From positions 72,602,899 to 72,666,898 of the forward strand of contig JARWIR010000001.1 in NCBI GenBank assembly GCA_029959085.1: a DNA stretch of 64,000 nucleotides, in the 5' to 3' direction. Position 1 is the stretch's first letter; each line of letters starts with the position of its first letter. Source of the stretch: Nemophila menziesii. Taxonomy: Eukaryota; Streptophyta; Magnoliopsida; Boraginales; Hydrophyllaceae. This document shows positions 1-12,206 of the stretch, piece after piece. The translations under genes were made by a program, and so were the position numbers. The notes beneath the pieces were generated by a model. That model was not told the DNA's origin. It made no database searches and saw only the letters and a program-made list of their open reading frames with translations.

Positions 1-854
1 GGTTTTACCTATTTATTCCTAAATGTTTGCGAATGCATGGTTTGCATTCGCGGACAAGACAATGCGTCATTGTCGTGGAACAAAAAGTAGTCGACTTTAA
101 GTTTGTACTGACCATATAATAATTATAGATAATCCTTCTACGAACATGTCCTACGAGTGCCAAGTATGTGATTTGAGAGATGTATCGAGAAATCCTCTAC
201 AAGTTCTTATCTATTGGTGAACAATAATGGAGAACCTAGTGGCCATGGTGGCTCTATCCTCTAAAGAGTTGGGATTAAATTGTAAGATACACATTATTTG
301 GGGACTAATATTTCGATTATACAAATAATAACATATAAAGTGTAATTTACGAATATAATATTCTGCAACTCAAAAACAATTCACATACCAAAAGGATCTT
401 TAGACGAAAGATTTCATAATCACTAAAGAGTACAAAAACTAAATATATAATAAGCTAAGATATTACATAACTACATCATAAAAGAATATTGTATTTAACA
501 AAATTAAAACAAAAACCGATACCCCGATACCCCATTTCCATTGGAGAAGAGCAGCCTTGAAAGAGTTATAAACAATCTTTACACCCCATATTGTTAGTCA
601 CTCTGAAAGTTTCATTTTTTTCGTATAGAGTTTTAACAACTCAAGTGATTCTTTCTCTTAATACTCCACATACTTCTTATAGAACTTAACTTCTGAAATA
701 AATAAAAAAACTGTTAATGAGATGTTGAATATGGTTTATGTTGGATATTAACGATGAAAAAATGATCCATGATGGGCTATACCAATGATCAGTAAAAAAT
801 TATCTTCCATCATTAACAACACTATTATAAGTAATTACATTTCATTTATACTGA
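1..854. other. Non-coding segment before the LINE
   Basis: The first ~30 bases are the end of the copia protease-region fragment of the preceding unit. The rest is AT-rich, with no gene I can support. A small hairpin (9-bp stem, 5-nt loop) lies at 29-51. Equivalent stretches are 13181-14004, 26302-27125, 39479-40302 and 59395-60218. Confidence 0.6.
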
Positions 855-3800
855 ACTTTTGATGCAATAGAAAAGTATCTTAAAAGACATATTTGTTCTC
901 GAAATACAATGAACAAAAAGTTTAAAAAATATATTGCTATGGTTTATGTTAGTAATGATGTGAGTGAAATAAAATAATTATGGAAGGATATGGTAGATTG
1001 GAGCAAAAAGTATGAGTCAGATAAGTTGTGTATAATGGGTGATTTTAATGAGATTTTGCGAATACAGGATATATTGAATGGTTTTGTGTTAGATAAAGGA
1101 GCTATGGAGTTTAACGAGTGTATAGAAGAGGCAAACCTACTTGAACATAGTTGTGGTGGACAATTCTATACAAGGACAAACAAAAATGCAGTTGATCAAA
1201 TTAGAGCAATCAAATAGATAGAGTTTTTATAAACAGTAAATGGTTTGATACTAAAGCTTCGGTTGTTATGATTCATCCTCCATCAACCTCAGACCGTTGT
1301 GCAGTTAAGTTAAGTTTAGGTGGTAAAAAGAGGGTTAGTGCTAGTCAATTTAAATTCTTTAATGCTTGGGTTAAGCATGAGAAATTTTTGGATACTGTGA
1401 ACCAAGCATAGAATATTGACATTGAAGGTAATCATATGTATATACTGTGTATGAAGCAAAAGAATACAAAAGTTACTCTCAAGAGATTTAATAACACGTA
1501 TTTAAGAAGGAATTCAGATGCTATCGAATCAATTAAAACTCAACTTAGTATTGCTCAAATGAGAATTATGAATGGTTGTATTGACTCATGCACTATAAAT
1601 GAGGAAAAATTACTAAGTATTGAATTGGAGGAGGCTATGTTGATACAACACAATATTTTGAAGCAAAAAGCTAAAGTGATGTTCAATAATGAGATGGGTT
1701 GTAATTTGACTTATTATTACAGAATTATTAAAGGCAGAATTTCGAGAAATAATATTTCTATCTTAATAAATGATGTATATAAGTAAATTGTGTAGCCCAA
1801 TCTTATCAAGGAAGAATTTATTAGCTTCAATAAACAATTACTTGGAACAAAAGATGAAAATGAAGAAATATGATTAAGTAATACTATAAAGAAGATTATT
1901 GGTAAACAATTAACTGATAGTCAGAAGAATGAATTTATATCTCCCATTACTGATAGGGAAATTAAAGATGCTTTATTCTCAATTAATGAGAATTAGAGTC
2001 TTGGTCCTGATGGACTTACCTCAGCTTTCTATAAGGAGTCATGGAGTATAATTGGAGATTATTTCACTAAAGCAATTAAACAAAGCCTCACAAATGGTAA
2101 ACTTGTCAAGCAAGTTAATACTACTAATATATTGCTTATTACAAAGGAAAAAATTCCAACAAATGTCAAGATATTTTGACCCATATCCTGTATAAATACT
2201 ACTTACAAGATACTTTCAAGAGTTATCTGCAAAAGGCTAAAAAAGGTAATAAGCTCAATCACTTCCTTAAACCAAGCCGCTTATGTGGGTTGTCGATATA
2301 TTGGAGATAATATATTGGTTGCTCAAGATAGCATGCTAGGTTATGAGAAAAAGAATTCAAGTCCTAATTGCACTATCAATTTAGACCTGCAAAATGCATA
2401 TGATAGTGTTAATTGGAATTTTTTAATAAACACCTTATTTTCCTTTGATTTTTCAAAGCAGTTTATTGAATGGATCAAAATGTGCGTGTGTTCTCCTACA
2501 TATTATGTGTGTATAAATGGTGAAGTATGTGATTTTTTGAAGGAAATAGAAGGTTTAAATGTGTTCACAAGATTATCTGGATTGAATATAAATTTTCAGA
2601 AAAGTGAATTATATTTTAGTGGTGAAGATTTAGACACAAAAGAGAATATTTTAAAGTTATTAAAAATTAAATTGGGAAACCTACCAGTTAGATACTTGGG
2701 GGTCCCACTTCACTCTATAATGTTAAGTGTGGATGAAGGGAATAAACTAGTAGACAAGATATTTAGCACACTTAATCAATGGACTTAAAAATTGTTATCA
2801 TACGCTGGAAGAGTAGAATTGATTAAAAGTATACTTATTATCAAAATTTTATACTGGTGCCGGGTATTTATTTTGCCTAAGTATATTATATACAAGCTTA
2901 ATCAGCTGATGGGTAGCTTTTTATGGAAAGGCAACACAGATGGTTCTCAAGGTGTTAAAATATCGTGGGAGAAAGTGTGTATGAGCAAAGAATATGGAGG
3001 ACTATGCATACAAGGAATTGAAGATTTGAATGTGGTATGTCTTTTGTTTACATTCTGGAGAATGTATTCTCATAAACAAAATCTCTGGAGTATGTGGGTT
3101 AAACACAATATAGTCAATGACAAATGTATTTGGAGTATAGAGGATAAACAACATCAAACTTGGATTTGGAAAAAGCTGATGAAAATCAGGAAAATTTCGT
3201 ATAATTTCATTTCTCACAAGGTTTATAATGGTAAAAGTACTTTCTTAATCTGGGATAAATGGCTGAATGGAAGGAGTATCCAAAAGATCCTAGTGATTGA
3301 GCTGGAAAAAGATATCATGAATAACAACAAAACAGTTGATTCTTGTTACGGAAGTGAGAGGTGGAGATTACCACCTTGTGTTGGGAAAATCCTACCAGAG
3401 TTGGTTGATTATAAGCTAAACAAAGGATGACATTAAATATGGAGTGAAAGTGACAAAAGAGGTTTCTCTTTCAAGAAAACCTTAATCCAGGTTACTAATA
3501 GCTTAGAAACTGTTAATTGGAATAAATTCATATGGGCTAAAGCAAATATTCCAAGATGCTCATTTATCTCATGGCTAACCATTCAGAATCGGCTTAGTAC
3601 TAAACAAGGAATGTTAGAGTGGGGATGTCAAATAAATTCAGTTTGTAATTTCTGCAGAGCTCTAAGTGAAGATCATATTCATATTTTCTTTACATATTCC
3701 TTTTCGAAAAAAAATTATGCAGAATTTGGAAGAAGTGTGAAGTTATCAATATACCAGGAGATTTTAACGATTTGAATAATATTATCATAGCTCGTCTTGT

Positions 3801-4210
3801 GATGAAATGAGGTTGTTTGTAAGTTTTATGTGTACTTAATATATTTATATGATTTGGTGGTTAAGGAATGAGATAGAACATTGAGGAACAGGTTTTAATG
3901 ATGATCAAATAGGTTCTAGAGTCTGATTTATGGTGAGCATGAAGTTAAAAGATAGAAGGCTTAAGAATAATAGTGTTAAAGAGTTAGTGGTTGGGTTAAT
4001 GTACTTGTATCTCTTTTTATCTCCTTAAATGTAATTTTTTAATGTATTTTGGTCAATAGTTATAGTGGGCCGAGGTCTATTAATGTTTTTAATGTAGTTG
4101 GGCTTTCAAGGTATTAATCCCATTCTTGGGTCTAATGCTTGATTGTACCAAGTTGTAAAGACATTTGAAGTTAAAATTAATGAAAAAACTAATTTGATGA
4201 TAAAAAAAAA
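855..4210 (+). mobile_element. Degenerate LINE (non-LTR retrotransposon), copy 1
   Basis: Remnant of a plant L1-type LINE, once encoding an endonuclease/reverse transcriptase. The reading frames are broken by stops. An endonuclease piece runs from about 939 and includes MGDFNEIL near 1035. Reverse transcriptase pieces include LGPDGLTSAFYKESW near 2000, the motif-A-like LDLQNAYDSVNW at 2381-2416 and LPVRYLGVPLHS near 2680. The 3' third has an LSYAGRVELIKS stretch and a zf-RVT-like region at about 3535-3715. The text jumps from motif A to the SGLNIN...KS region near 2545, so the expected RQGDP and [FY]ADD catalytic block is deleted. A 3' UTR ends in a 9-base A tail at 4210, directly against R1. 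The 5' end is truncated and its exact edge is uncertain; no target duplication was found. It is not functional. Confidence 0.9.
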
Positions 4211-4896
4211 TGATTCACAATATTTATCACACTATGATCATTATTACAGTAATCTAACAATTTTTTTTCCACAAAATGTAATGAACTCTTCTTTTTACCT
4301 TTACTAATAAATTTGTTTTTTTAAGAAAATGATGATCACATGGGTGGTGAAGAACTTGGGCATGAAGTTAAAACATTGTTTTTTTATGGTGGTGAAACTC
4401 ATAGATGGTGGGGCTTGTATAACATTTCACCGATGATACCCAGGTAGGTAATGATGAGCTCATATTTGATGCTTAAGATTTATTTTGATCAAAGTCCTAA
4501 AACTCATGAAGATTGTGGGTTTTCGATATTTCAGTGATGACTCACATATTTGTGGCTTTTGCGATGGTGTATCCTATAGTTATGGCTTGCACGATGGAAG
4601 ATCTTAAGATACAATGATGGATTTTGCTCGAACACACATGTATATCGAGTTTTATAGTTTTCGTTATTCTACATTAGTGACGTGAAAGGATAAGATTATG
4701 GTTAAGAAATATGTCATGTTTTGTTGTGGTTATTGGGTTTTTAATAGCTTGTGGTGTTATTACGAAAAGGGTGTAATTTATTACAATACGAACTGTGTTT
4801 TATAACAAATGGAATGTCATTCAAATTTATAATTAGAGTGAATGTTAGCAGGCTTGGGGTATATCAGTTTGATTTTAAATAAATAATGGTGGAGCG
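4211..4896. repeat. Direct repeat R1, copy 1
   Basis: About 690 bp that recur in diverged form as R2 at 10290-10966, in the same orientation, flanking the MYB gene. Shared text includes CATGGGTGGTGAAGA, ATGGTGGTGAAACTCATAGA and GGTGTATCCTATAGTTATGG. R1 follows the LINE A tail directly. No protein family was recognised. Confidence 0.85.
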
Positions 4897-6530
4897 TTAA
4901 AATTATATTAACTCGTTCTGAAAATATGTCGAAATCAAATATCAAAACAATTTAAATATATGCTCTTTAGCATGCTTAAATTCATAAAAGACCTTTACAT
5001 AATACGAATCATATAAATCTGTAATACATAACTGAATATTATTATTCAACAAAAAATCAATTCCTGGTTATGTAATCTTAAACTCTTTTAATAAATGATT
5101 TGATGTAACATACTATTTCAATTTATTGGTAAAATAAAAACTTTATATATAATATATCATAGCAAAAAATTATTAAAAACATGTTATCAACATGAACCAA
5201 TCATAATGTCTTGAGATTTCCAATGCATAGAATGTAATTAGAAATAAAAAATATTATTCTGAGTTATCTTTTATGTGTATATCTGGTATCTTGAGAGTTT
5301 ATAGATTTCGAACCCAAGAAGATAAAAATTCTCTATAATTGATGTGGTTGATGGGATTTTAAAAGAAACATGAAACATGGTTCAACTCATAGATAGAGTA
5401 AGGATTTGGCCATAACTTACAATTATCCAACAATACTTATAATCTTGGAACATGTGATTAAGTTGTTTTTATTACATTTTGTATTATTTACTAACCTAAT
5501 AAATTTATATATCAATTACCAGGACATATTTTACATGGGATTAAGTTGTCTTTAGTTCACTTAGCTTCAAAAATAACATCCAAAAAATTTCAAATATTAA
5601 AAGGTCAGCTTCTCATAAAAAACCAAGATCTATAAGGAAACTTAGGTTACTTTGCAATGTTAGGGTAGTCTTTTGTTACTATATACCTCTTTTCTTACAA
5701 TTATTTTGCATTGTCCATTATGTTATAAGTAGAATCATAACTTAAAAAAACATTAAGAAGCTTTTAGTTTAAGTGTTATATTGTTATTGGTGATAGAAAT
5801 ATAGGGTCAATTTTAACAAAGTTGAATTTACAATCATATTTTTTCATAAGTGAAATCAGTTGATGAATCAAAACATTGCTGCAAATTATAATTTTAACAA
5901 TTCAAAATCAAATATTCATTTATTTTGTGCGAGGGTTGATAAATTGAAAAATCATCTAATATATTAAAAAATTGATTGAGGTCGGAGTAGTTTGATATCA
6001 CCAAAATTCAATTATTTGCCTCTCATCAGTTGATTTAGTATTCTGAAACTCGCCATTAATGTCAAGGGTTGATTATCATAATTTTTCCATAGTGTTTTCA
6101 CTTAATGTTACAAATTCTTTATTTTTATCTTGTTGTTTTTAGTGCTTTTTTTTAATTTGTAATTGTTATAGTTGGGTTTTTGCTCATATTATGTTTCTTG
6201 GAACAATCCGAAAACCATATACGGGGCTCAGTTATTAAAATATTAAATTTATTTATTAAAGATCACAGGCCTAAGTTGATTACAAAGTTACTTACATAGA
6301 GACCCAAATTGCAAAATAAATATAAGGAGAAACTGCGACCTTTAGTGCAAATAAAAGGACTAATCTAGTAATTAACCATTTATTTTTTGTTTTATATGAT
6401 GTATAACTACCATCCACAACATTAAAATAAAATAAAGTGAAGAATTTTTTTTGATTTATTAATCAAAACTCTCCTTTTCCTCAATATCTCTGTCACTCTA
6501 TCTCTCACTCATACAAACTTACAGCCTGTC
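4897..6530 (+). promoter_or_regulatory. Presumed upstream region of the MYB-like gene
   Basis: About 1.6 kb of AT-rich sequence with no gene I can support, between R1 and the MYB start codon. A pyrimidine-rich stretch at about 6467-6510, just before the ATG, looks like a plant 5' leader. A weak TATA-like TTTATATGATG lies near 6391. Promoter function is inferred from position only. Equivalents are 18047-19680, 31171-32805 and 44346-45979. Confidence 0.4.
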
Positions 6531-7620
6531 ATGAAATTTGATGATATTGAAGACTTGTTTCCCGACGATTCATTCTTTGATTGCTTACTAGCTGAATTTG
6601 GCATTGAGCAATCACAGAGGATCGAGCAAGAGACTGAAGACCTATTTGATTATTATAATCAAATAGGATCTGGTCCTTTTTCTATTCAGATCAATGAAAA
6701 TACAAACTCTTTGCCTATCCCCCTCCAAAACAATGAAAATGGTGAGCTTAAAACGCCGAAAGAAATGTCTTTTCCCTCTCCGCCTATTCCGGTCAAAAAC
6801 CCTGAAATTCATGACCCAGCTCCGAAAAAAGAAGATCCATCTTCCTCACTGACAATTAGAAAAAGTTCTGGAGCGCAACATCCAAAGAGGAGTGCTTGGA
6901 CTAGAGAAGAGCGTCAGTAAGCTTTCTATTATACTTATACATTGAAACGTGTGGTAATTGTGTTTTTTTACTTTTTAGGTTTTTTATTATAAGTCTTTTA
7001 AAAATTTAGAATAAACAGTTCATTTACTAATGCCTAGCATTTGATTAGAAGTAGTATAAACGCCTTAATTGGATCTAAAAGTCTTTCACAACGACGTGTT
7101 TATGATCTATCTTCCAGTTGTCTATTAAATTAAGAAGCATAATAAATTTGTTAACATAATTGTTGGGCATCTCCACAGCCTTTTGAGGTTCTTAAATTAA
7201 GTATCATAGTGGAATTTAAAGTAGGAGTTATGACACTCTCTGCAAAAATAGAAACAAATGATCTCAATTTTACCCATAAGTATTAGTTTTATCCATACAC
7301 AATATGATATTAAATCATTTCTCACACATCATGTAAAATTAAAGAGTTTAACAATTCTTTAAATTTTTGAAATACATAAACAACTCAAAACCCCATCCTA
7401 CCAGTGACTCGCCAGTTGAACTTATACATTTGATTTTTCATCATTTTACCCAATAAGAATAAACTAATTTAACATCCACTCAAACAGGATATCTCTCCAC
7501 ATCACTCTAACAAACAAAACAACTCCCACCATCATAAATATAACCCTAAAATAAAAATTCAGATCACTCTTTTCCATTTTAGACTTGTTTAATTTTGTGT
7601 ATATGTATTTATGTGCCTGT

Positions 7621-7657
<37 letters not shown>

Positions 7658-9434
7658 CATTAGGACGAGGATTTGTTAAGAATTATCTAGATAAAGATGA
7701 AAGACATTCAAAATTAATCTCACGTGTAAAAAAAAAAATTTTTTTCATTGTATCCTAGATTCTCTTAAGTTTTATTTGCTCCTATTTATACATATATTAA
7801 TAAAAATTTTTGTTAATTTTAATATTTACATGAAGTTATTATCAAAATAGCATTCTCTAATAAAGATGTGAAAGACAATTAGAAAATGTGTATAATCTTA
7901 AAAGAAAAGCGTGTTGGTCATTATATATATTCATAGACACATACTTTATTAACAAAATGTTAATATCCTTTGTCACAATTTATAAGATGAAAACATAATA
8001 TATCAATTCATTGTCATTCATTGCTGTGAAGGTTGTATATAGAAGGGCTTAAAAAATTTGGAAAAGGAGATTGGTTGAACATTTCGAGGCACTATGTAAA
8101 AACAAGGACAATAAGCCAGATCGCTAGCTACTTCCAAAGGTACCGCAGGCGTGAAACATGTCAGACTTTTGCCGAGAGAAATGACCTAATATTGAATGAT
8201 GGTCATATTGATAATGGTAATGTGTCAATCTCTTACAATACCCTTACTGAAGTTGGACCTCAGGAAGATTCGGATTTTCCTTATCGTGAAATTAATAAAC
8301 GCAGTAATGAAGAACATGAGTAAGTTTTTTTATACTAATTTGTTTAAAATATGTATGTGTTGTTGATTTTCTTATAACTATATAAGATATAAGTTATTAT
8401 TCTAATATTTACTATTTAAAAAACAATAACAAATGATGCTTATAGATGTTTAGCAACGATATTTTACTATATATCCTATAATAACTAAGATGGTCTATCT
8501 CCTGGTGGTCTAATAATCTTAATTTTCATTATGATTTTAAATTTAAATTCAAAAGTCCCCAATATTAAATTTTTTGTTATCCATATACCACACGAAATTA
8601 ACCTATGCCACACACATCGTTACCAATAACATAGGTTTATAGTATATCAATTATACAGATTTAGAACACATCCTTAAGACCTAAGACTAGGGATGCCTTA
8701 GCTGGAAAATTATAGTCTTACCTTCCAGATATTACCTTTACATAACCGGTAACATCATCTTACTCACACTCCCCAATTCTCTACAAACACTAACACACCT
8801 AACCCCAAAAACATCATTATGAGAAAGTTACTTCAGAATTACAATTACACGTGGACATGAATGCTAATATATCTATTAAGTATTTTTATTTATGTCCATA
8901 TATGTGAATGTATATTTTGAGTATGGTTTTAAATATTGATATCATATACGGGGGTTAAACTTAGAATGATGATATTATTGTAATATGACAAACAAAATGC
9001 TTTATAAAATTTAAGATATTTTTAATTTATATTAGTTGAATCTACAAAAAAACGTATTGCAGATTATATATGCACATACATATATATATCTAAATGAAAT
9101 TGACTAATTTATTAACGATCCATGCTTACTTTTATAATATGCTAACATATCATTTTTTATTTGTCCTTCACTATGAAGGTTGTTTAATATAGGGATGAAC
9201 AAGTTTGGACCAGGAGATTTGACTAAAAATTCAAACCATTTTGTGCAAACAAGTACTCCAGGTCAAGTGGAAAGCCATGCCGAAAACTACTGCAAGAGCC
9301 CGCACTTCTCTGGCATTGAGGACATTGACAATCTTAATCGGACTACCATTACAATGTCCCAGAACAACAACTCTAGAAGCAATGGGGAACAAGTACTTTC
9401 CTCACCCCAACCTCATCATGGGCTATACCCATAG
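6531..9434 (+). CDS. MYB-like transcription factor with two SHAQKYF-type repeats, copy 1 (3 exons)
   Basis: Predicted DNA-binding nuclear protein of the plant SHAQKYF MYB class (DIVARICATA/I-box-binding-like). Exons are 6531-6916, 8032-8319 and 9179-9434, and both introns are GT..AG and phase 2 (CA|G and GA|G), giving 309 residues. Residues 1-115 are acidic and proline-rich with no known domain. MYB repeat a covers about 119-167: AWTREERQ, then [14 protein letters not shown] with W123 and W143, and a [14 protein letters not shown] third helix. Repeat b covers about 215-263: NEEHELFNIGMNKFGPGDL, then TSTPGQVESHAENYC. Repeat b lacks both usual tryptophans. Each repeat is interrupted by an intron at the same position, which points to internal duplication. 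The first in-frame ATG follows a pyrimidine-rich leader. Splice sites are inferred from sequence; expression is unknown, and repeat b may not bind DNA. Confidence 0.75.
6917..8031 (+). other. Intron 1 of MYB copy 1
   Basis: Starts GTAAGC and ends with AG before G-TTG. AT-rich, with no nested gene seen. It contains a 16-unit TA run. The equivalents are 20067-21173, 33192-34329 and 46365-47502; the last two are 1138 bp and include a 32-bp segment absent from U1 and U2. Confidence 0.75.
7625..7656. repeat. TA microsatellite in MYB intron 1 (U1)
   Basis: 16 TA units. The homologous runs are 12 units in U2 and 11 in U3 and U4. Confidence 0.95.
8320..9178 (+). other. Intron 2 of MYB copy 1
   Basis: Starts GTAAGTTT and ends TATGAAG before G-TTG. 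It is 859 bp in both U1 and U2 (second copy 21462-22320). No gene seen within it. Confidence 0.75.
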
Positions 9435-10289
9435 TTCAACAATGCCTACATAAGTGGATTTTTACATTGATATTTTAATAACATTTACAGTGACCTTCAA
9501 ATTAAGAACACAAACAATCAAACTTTCATACAATGGGCTTCAAGAGAAATAATAGCTAGAATGCAACTCGTTATATTAATATTGGGTAGTTCGTTGGTCA
9601 AATTAAAAGTATGGATACTTATTTATCAAATTCTGAAATATTAGTTATTATGAGTCTATGTTCCATATTTTCTTGATAAAATCTTGTTCATGTACAACTC
9701 CTTCATACTTATATAGTCACTTTTTTTTTAAATTTTAATTTATGTTAGTTATTTTTCATAAAATATATAACTTTACCTTTTTATTATAGTTTATCAGGAT
9801 CCCTTCTAAATAAGATTGGACTAAAACTTGTTTTCAAGGAGCGCTATTATAGAACTAGGTCACTCAAAGCAATGATTAGTTATATGTTAATAAGTTCAGG
9901 GTTGCCTATGTACATGTGTGTAGAAGTTGTCATATCATCATGTTATGTCATAAACAGGTTAACCCATAAGAGTCAAGATAAATCCCATATGAGATATGAT
10001 ATGATTTTACACCTAATAAAAAATACTTAGATTGTGGTGGTGTATGGCTAACGTTGTCCAACTCGGACTTTATGAAAACAAAAATTTGATCTAAAACTGT
10101 AGATTCTATATTTAGTAAATATGCTCAAAATAGTGATGCATGTAGAATAATGTGTTTACTTACATGAGAATATTATAATATAATATTGATATATTATATT
10201 ATAATATTCAAAATTTATTTCAACTTACGAAATCCAAAATTTATCATAATTAACAAAAATGATATAATTTATGATAATTAATAGAAAAA
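9435..10289. other. MYB downstream region, no gene seen
   Basis: AT-rich sequence between the MYB stop and R2, containing the 42-bp palindrome at 10168-10209. No gene is supported. Equivalents are 22577-23431 and 35733-36586; in U4 it is split by the retrotransposon into 48905-49130 and 55869-56501. Confidence 0.5.
10168..10209. repeat. Perfect 42-bp AT palindrome (U1)
   Basis: Two 19-bp arms that are exact reverse complements, separated by TGAT. The left arm begins GAATATTATAATATAATAT. Nearly all A and T, so it could extrude as a cruciform. Copies lie in U2, U3 and U4. Confidence 0.9.
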
Positions 10290-10966
10290 GATTCACAATA
10301 TTTATCACATTATGATAATGATTACAGTTATTCAACGATTTTTTTCACAAAAAGTAATGAACTCTTCTTTTTACCTTTACTAATAAATTTACTTTAAAAA
10401 AAAATGATAATCACATGGGTGGTGAAGAGCTTGGAAATGAAGCTAAAACATGTTTTTTTATGGTGGTGAAACTCATAGAGATGGTGGGGCTTGTATGACA
10501 TTTCAGCGGTAATACTCACGGAGGTAATGATAAGCTAATATATGATGCTTAAGATTTATTTTGATCATAATCCTAAAAATCATGAAGATTGTGGGTTTTT
10601 AATATTTCAGTGACGACTCATAGAGTTGTGGCTTTTATGATGGTGTATCCTATAGTTATGGCCTTTACGATTGAAGATCTTAAGCTACAATGGTGGATTG
10701 TGCTCGAACATACCTGTATATCGAGTTTATATTTTTGGTTGTTTTATATTAGTGACGTGAAAGGATATGATTTTGGGTAAGAAATATGTTATGTTTTGTT
10801 GTACATTGGGTTTTTAATGGGTTGTGGTGTTATTACGAAAAGATTGTAATTTATTACAGTACGAACTGTGTTTTATAATAAATGGAATGTCATTCATGTT
10901 TATAATTACGGTGCATGTTAGGAGCCTTGGGGTATATAATTTTGAGTTTAAATAAACAATTGTGCG
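10290..10966. repeat. Direct repeat R2, copy 1
   Basis: Diverged direct copy of R1 (4211-4896), about 6.08 kb further on. A 63-codon frame without an ATG is open here in all R2 copies but broken by stops in R1; I do not treat it as a gene. Confidence 0.85.
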
Positions 10967-12206
10967 AAAATAAATATTGTATTTGATGGAGTATTGTTGA
11001 TATATAATACATTACTCCCACCATTTTCATATAAAATATTATTCTTGAATATTAATACCAAATACATGTAGATGTATATAGACGACTAATATAGGTTTTA
11101 ATTAAGATTTAAAGGAATGAACTCATAAAGTTACTTGATGAAGGTATCCTCTTTTCCATTAACGAATAGTGAATGCGTAAGTCTGATGCTATATGTAAGG
11201 GAAGTCGTTCGTTGGCATGTAATTATGTTTTAATTATAATGATTTAAAATATTTTAGTTTTTTCATGGGTTTCTCGAAAAAAGTGTAAAAAGACTTTTTG
11301 TATTCTAATTTTGTCCCATATAGTAAAAATTCAGTTTTTATAGCAAAAGCCCTTACTTATATTCGAAAGTGTTTAATTAGCAGAAAATGGGATTATCCCC
11401 AAACATGCGCCACCACCACCTCCCACCAGATCATGACCCTGACATTAACACAGACATCTACACCGGGACCAACGGAGTCAAGGCGTGAAATGACGTTATG
11501 TGTGTCGTATGTCTTGACATATTTACTTACTAGGTAGATAGGGAGCTACTTATACTATCAACCAAAAGGGGATTCAAAGTTAAAAATATTTTTTGTGTTA
11601 ATGGTGTACATTCTAGATAACATCAGATGATTCTCCTCTCCTAATAGTTATTGCTTTGTCACCATCTTCTTTTGTTAGTTAGATGGAAGAATAACATTAG
11701 AAATTTATGGTTTATATGCAACATTCAATGACATTCACTTTGTAGGTATATATACCTCTTGCTCCTAGTCAATTTTAGACAAATAAAAAGATTATGATAA
11801 CTCTCTCTTCTCGTAATAAATTCATCGGGTTTCGGAATGTTTATAGAGGGTTTTTCTAGGAAGAATGAGTAGTATTGCATCTCTTGTTTGGAGAGTGCAC
11901 TCTAGAATTAAGAGAGTAGTTATACCTTGGAATACTACAGGTGAACACACTTTAGCATCCCGGTAACACCGTAAATCGTTTGTAAGGAAATAGTCCACTA
12001 CCCTACTACAAATAGTCCACTACCCTACTATGATTTATTAGCTTTTTTTATTTAGGGTTGTTTTTTGAATCAATTTATAAAACTCTCTGATTTGTCAAAA
12101 CTCGAATCCCTCGCTGTCTCAAACTTTAAACATTGTTCCAATTTTTTTATCTTTTTCAAACTACTACAGGTTGATAGTTTTCTATGTTCCCAATCCTCTC
12201 TTCTTG
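10967..12206. other. Unassigned segment between R2 and the copia fragment
   Basis: AT-rich, with no gene I can support. A ~79-codon frame near 11298-11537 lacks an ATG and resembles nothing I recognise. It contains a 22-bp tandem duplication at 11988-12031. Part of the 3' end may be more of the copia gag leader. Equivalents are 24110-25327, 37265-38504 and 57181-58420. Confidence 0.45.
11988..12031. repeat. 22-bp tandem duplication (U1)
   Basis: AAATAGTCCACTACCCTACT plus AC occurs twice in a row, with one change in the last base. U3 (38286-38329) and U4 (58202-58245) have both copies; U2 has a single copy near 25130. Confidence 0.9.

Noticed and set aside
3002..3217. 71-codon minus-strand frame inside the LINE, repeated in all units
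   Set aside because: Antisense shadow of the LINE 3' coding remnant; no independent support.
9241..9453. 70-codon frame overlapping MYB exon 3 in another frame
   Set aside because: It shadows exon 3, whose frame carries the MYB-like residues and joins exon 2 in phase.
10589..10780. 63-codon open frame in R2, open in all four complete units
   Set aside because: It starts with TTG rather than ATG, resembles no family I know, and the older R1 copy has stops in the same frame. With so few differences between units, an open frame shared by copies is not evidence of coding.
4211..10966. R1 and R2 as the LTRs of one retrotransposon enclosing the MYB gene
   Set aside because: No TG..CA ends, primer site, polypurine tract or flanking duplication was seen, and the interior holds an ordinary spliced gene.
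11298..11537. 79-codon open frame after R2
   Set aside because: No ATG start, no recognisable motif, and low-complexity Thr/Ser-rich text. The region is better left unassigned.
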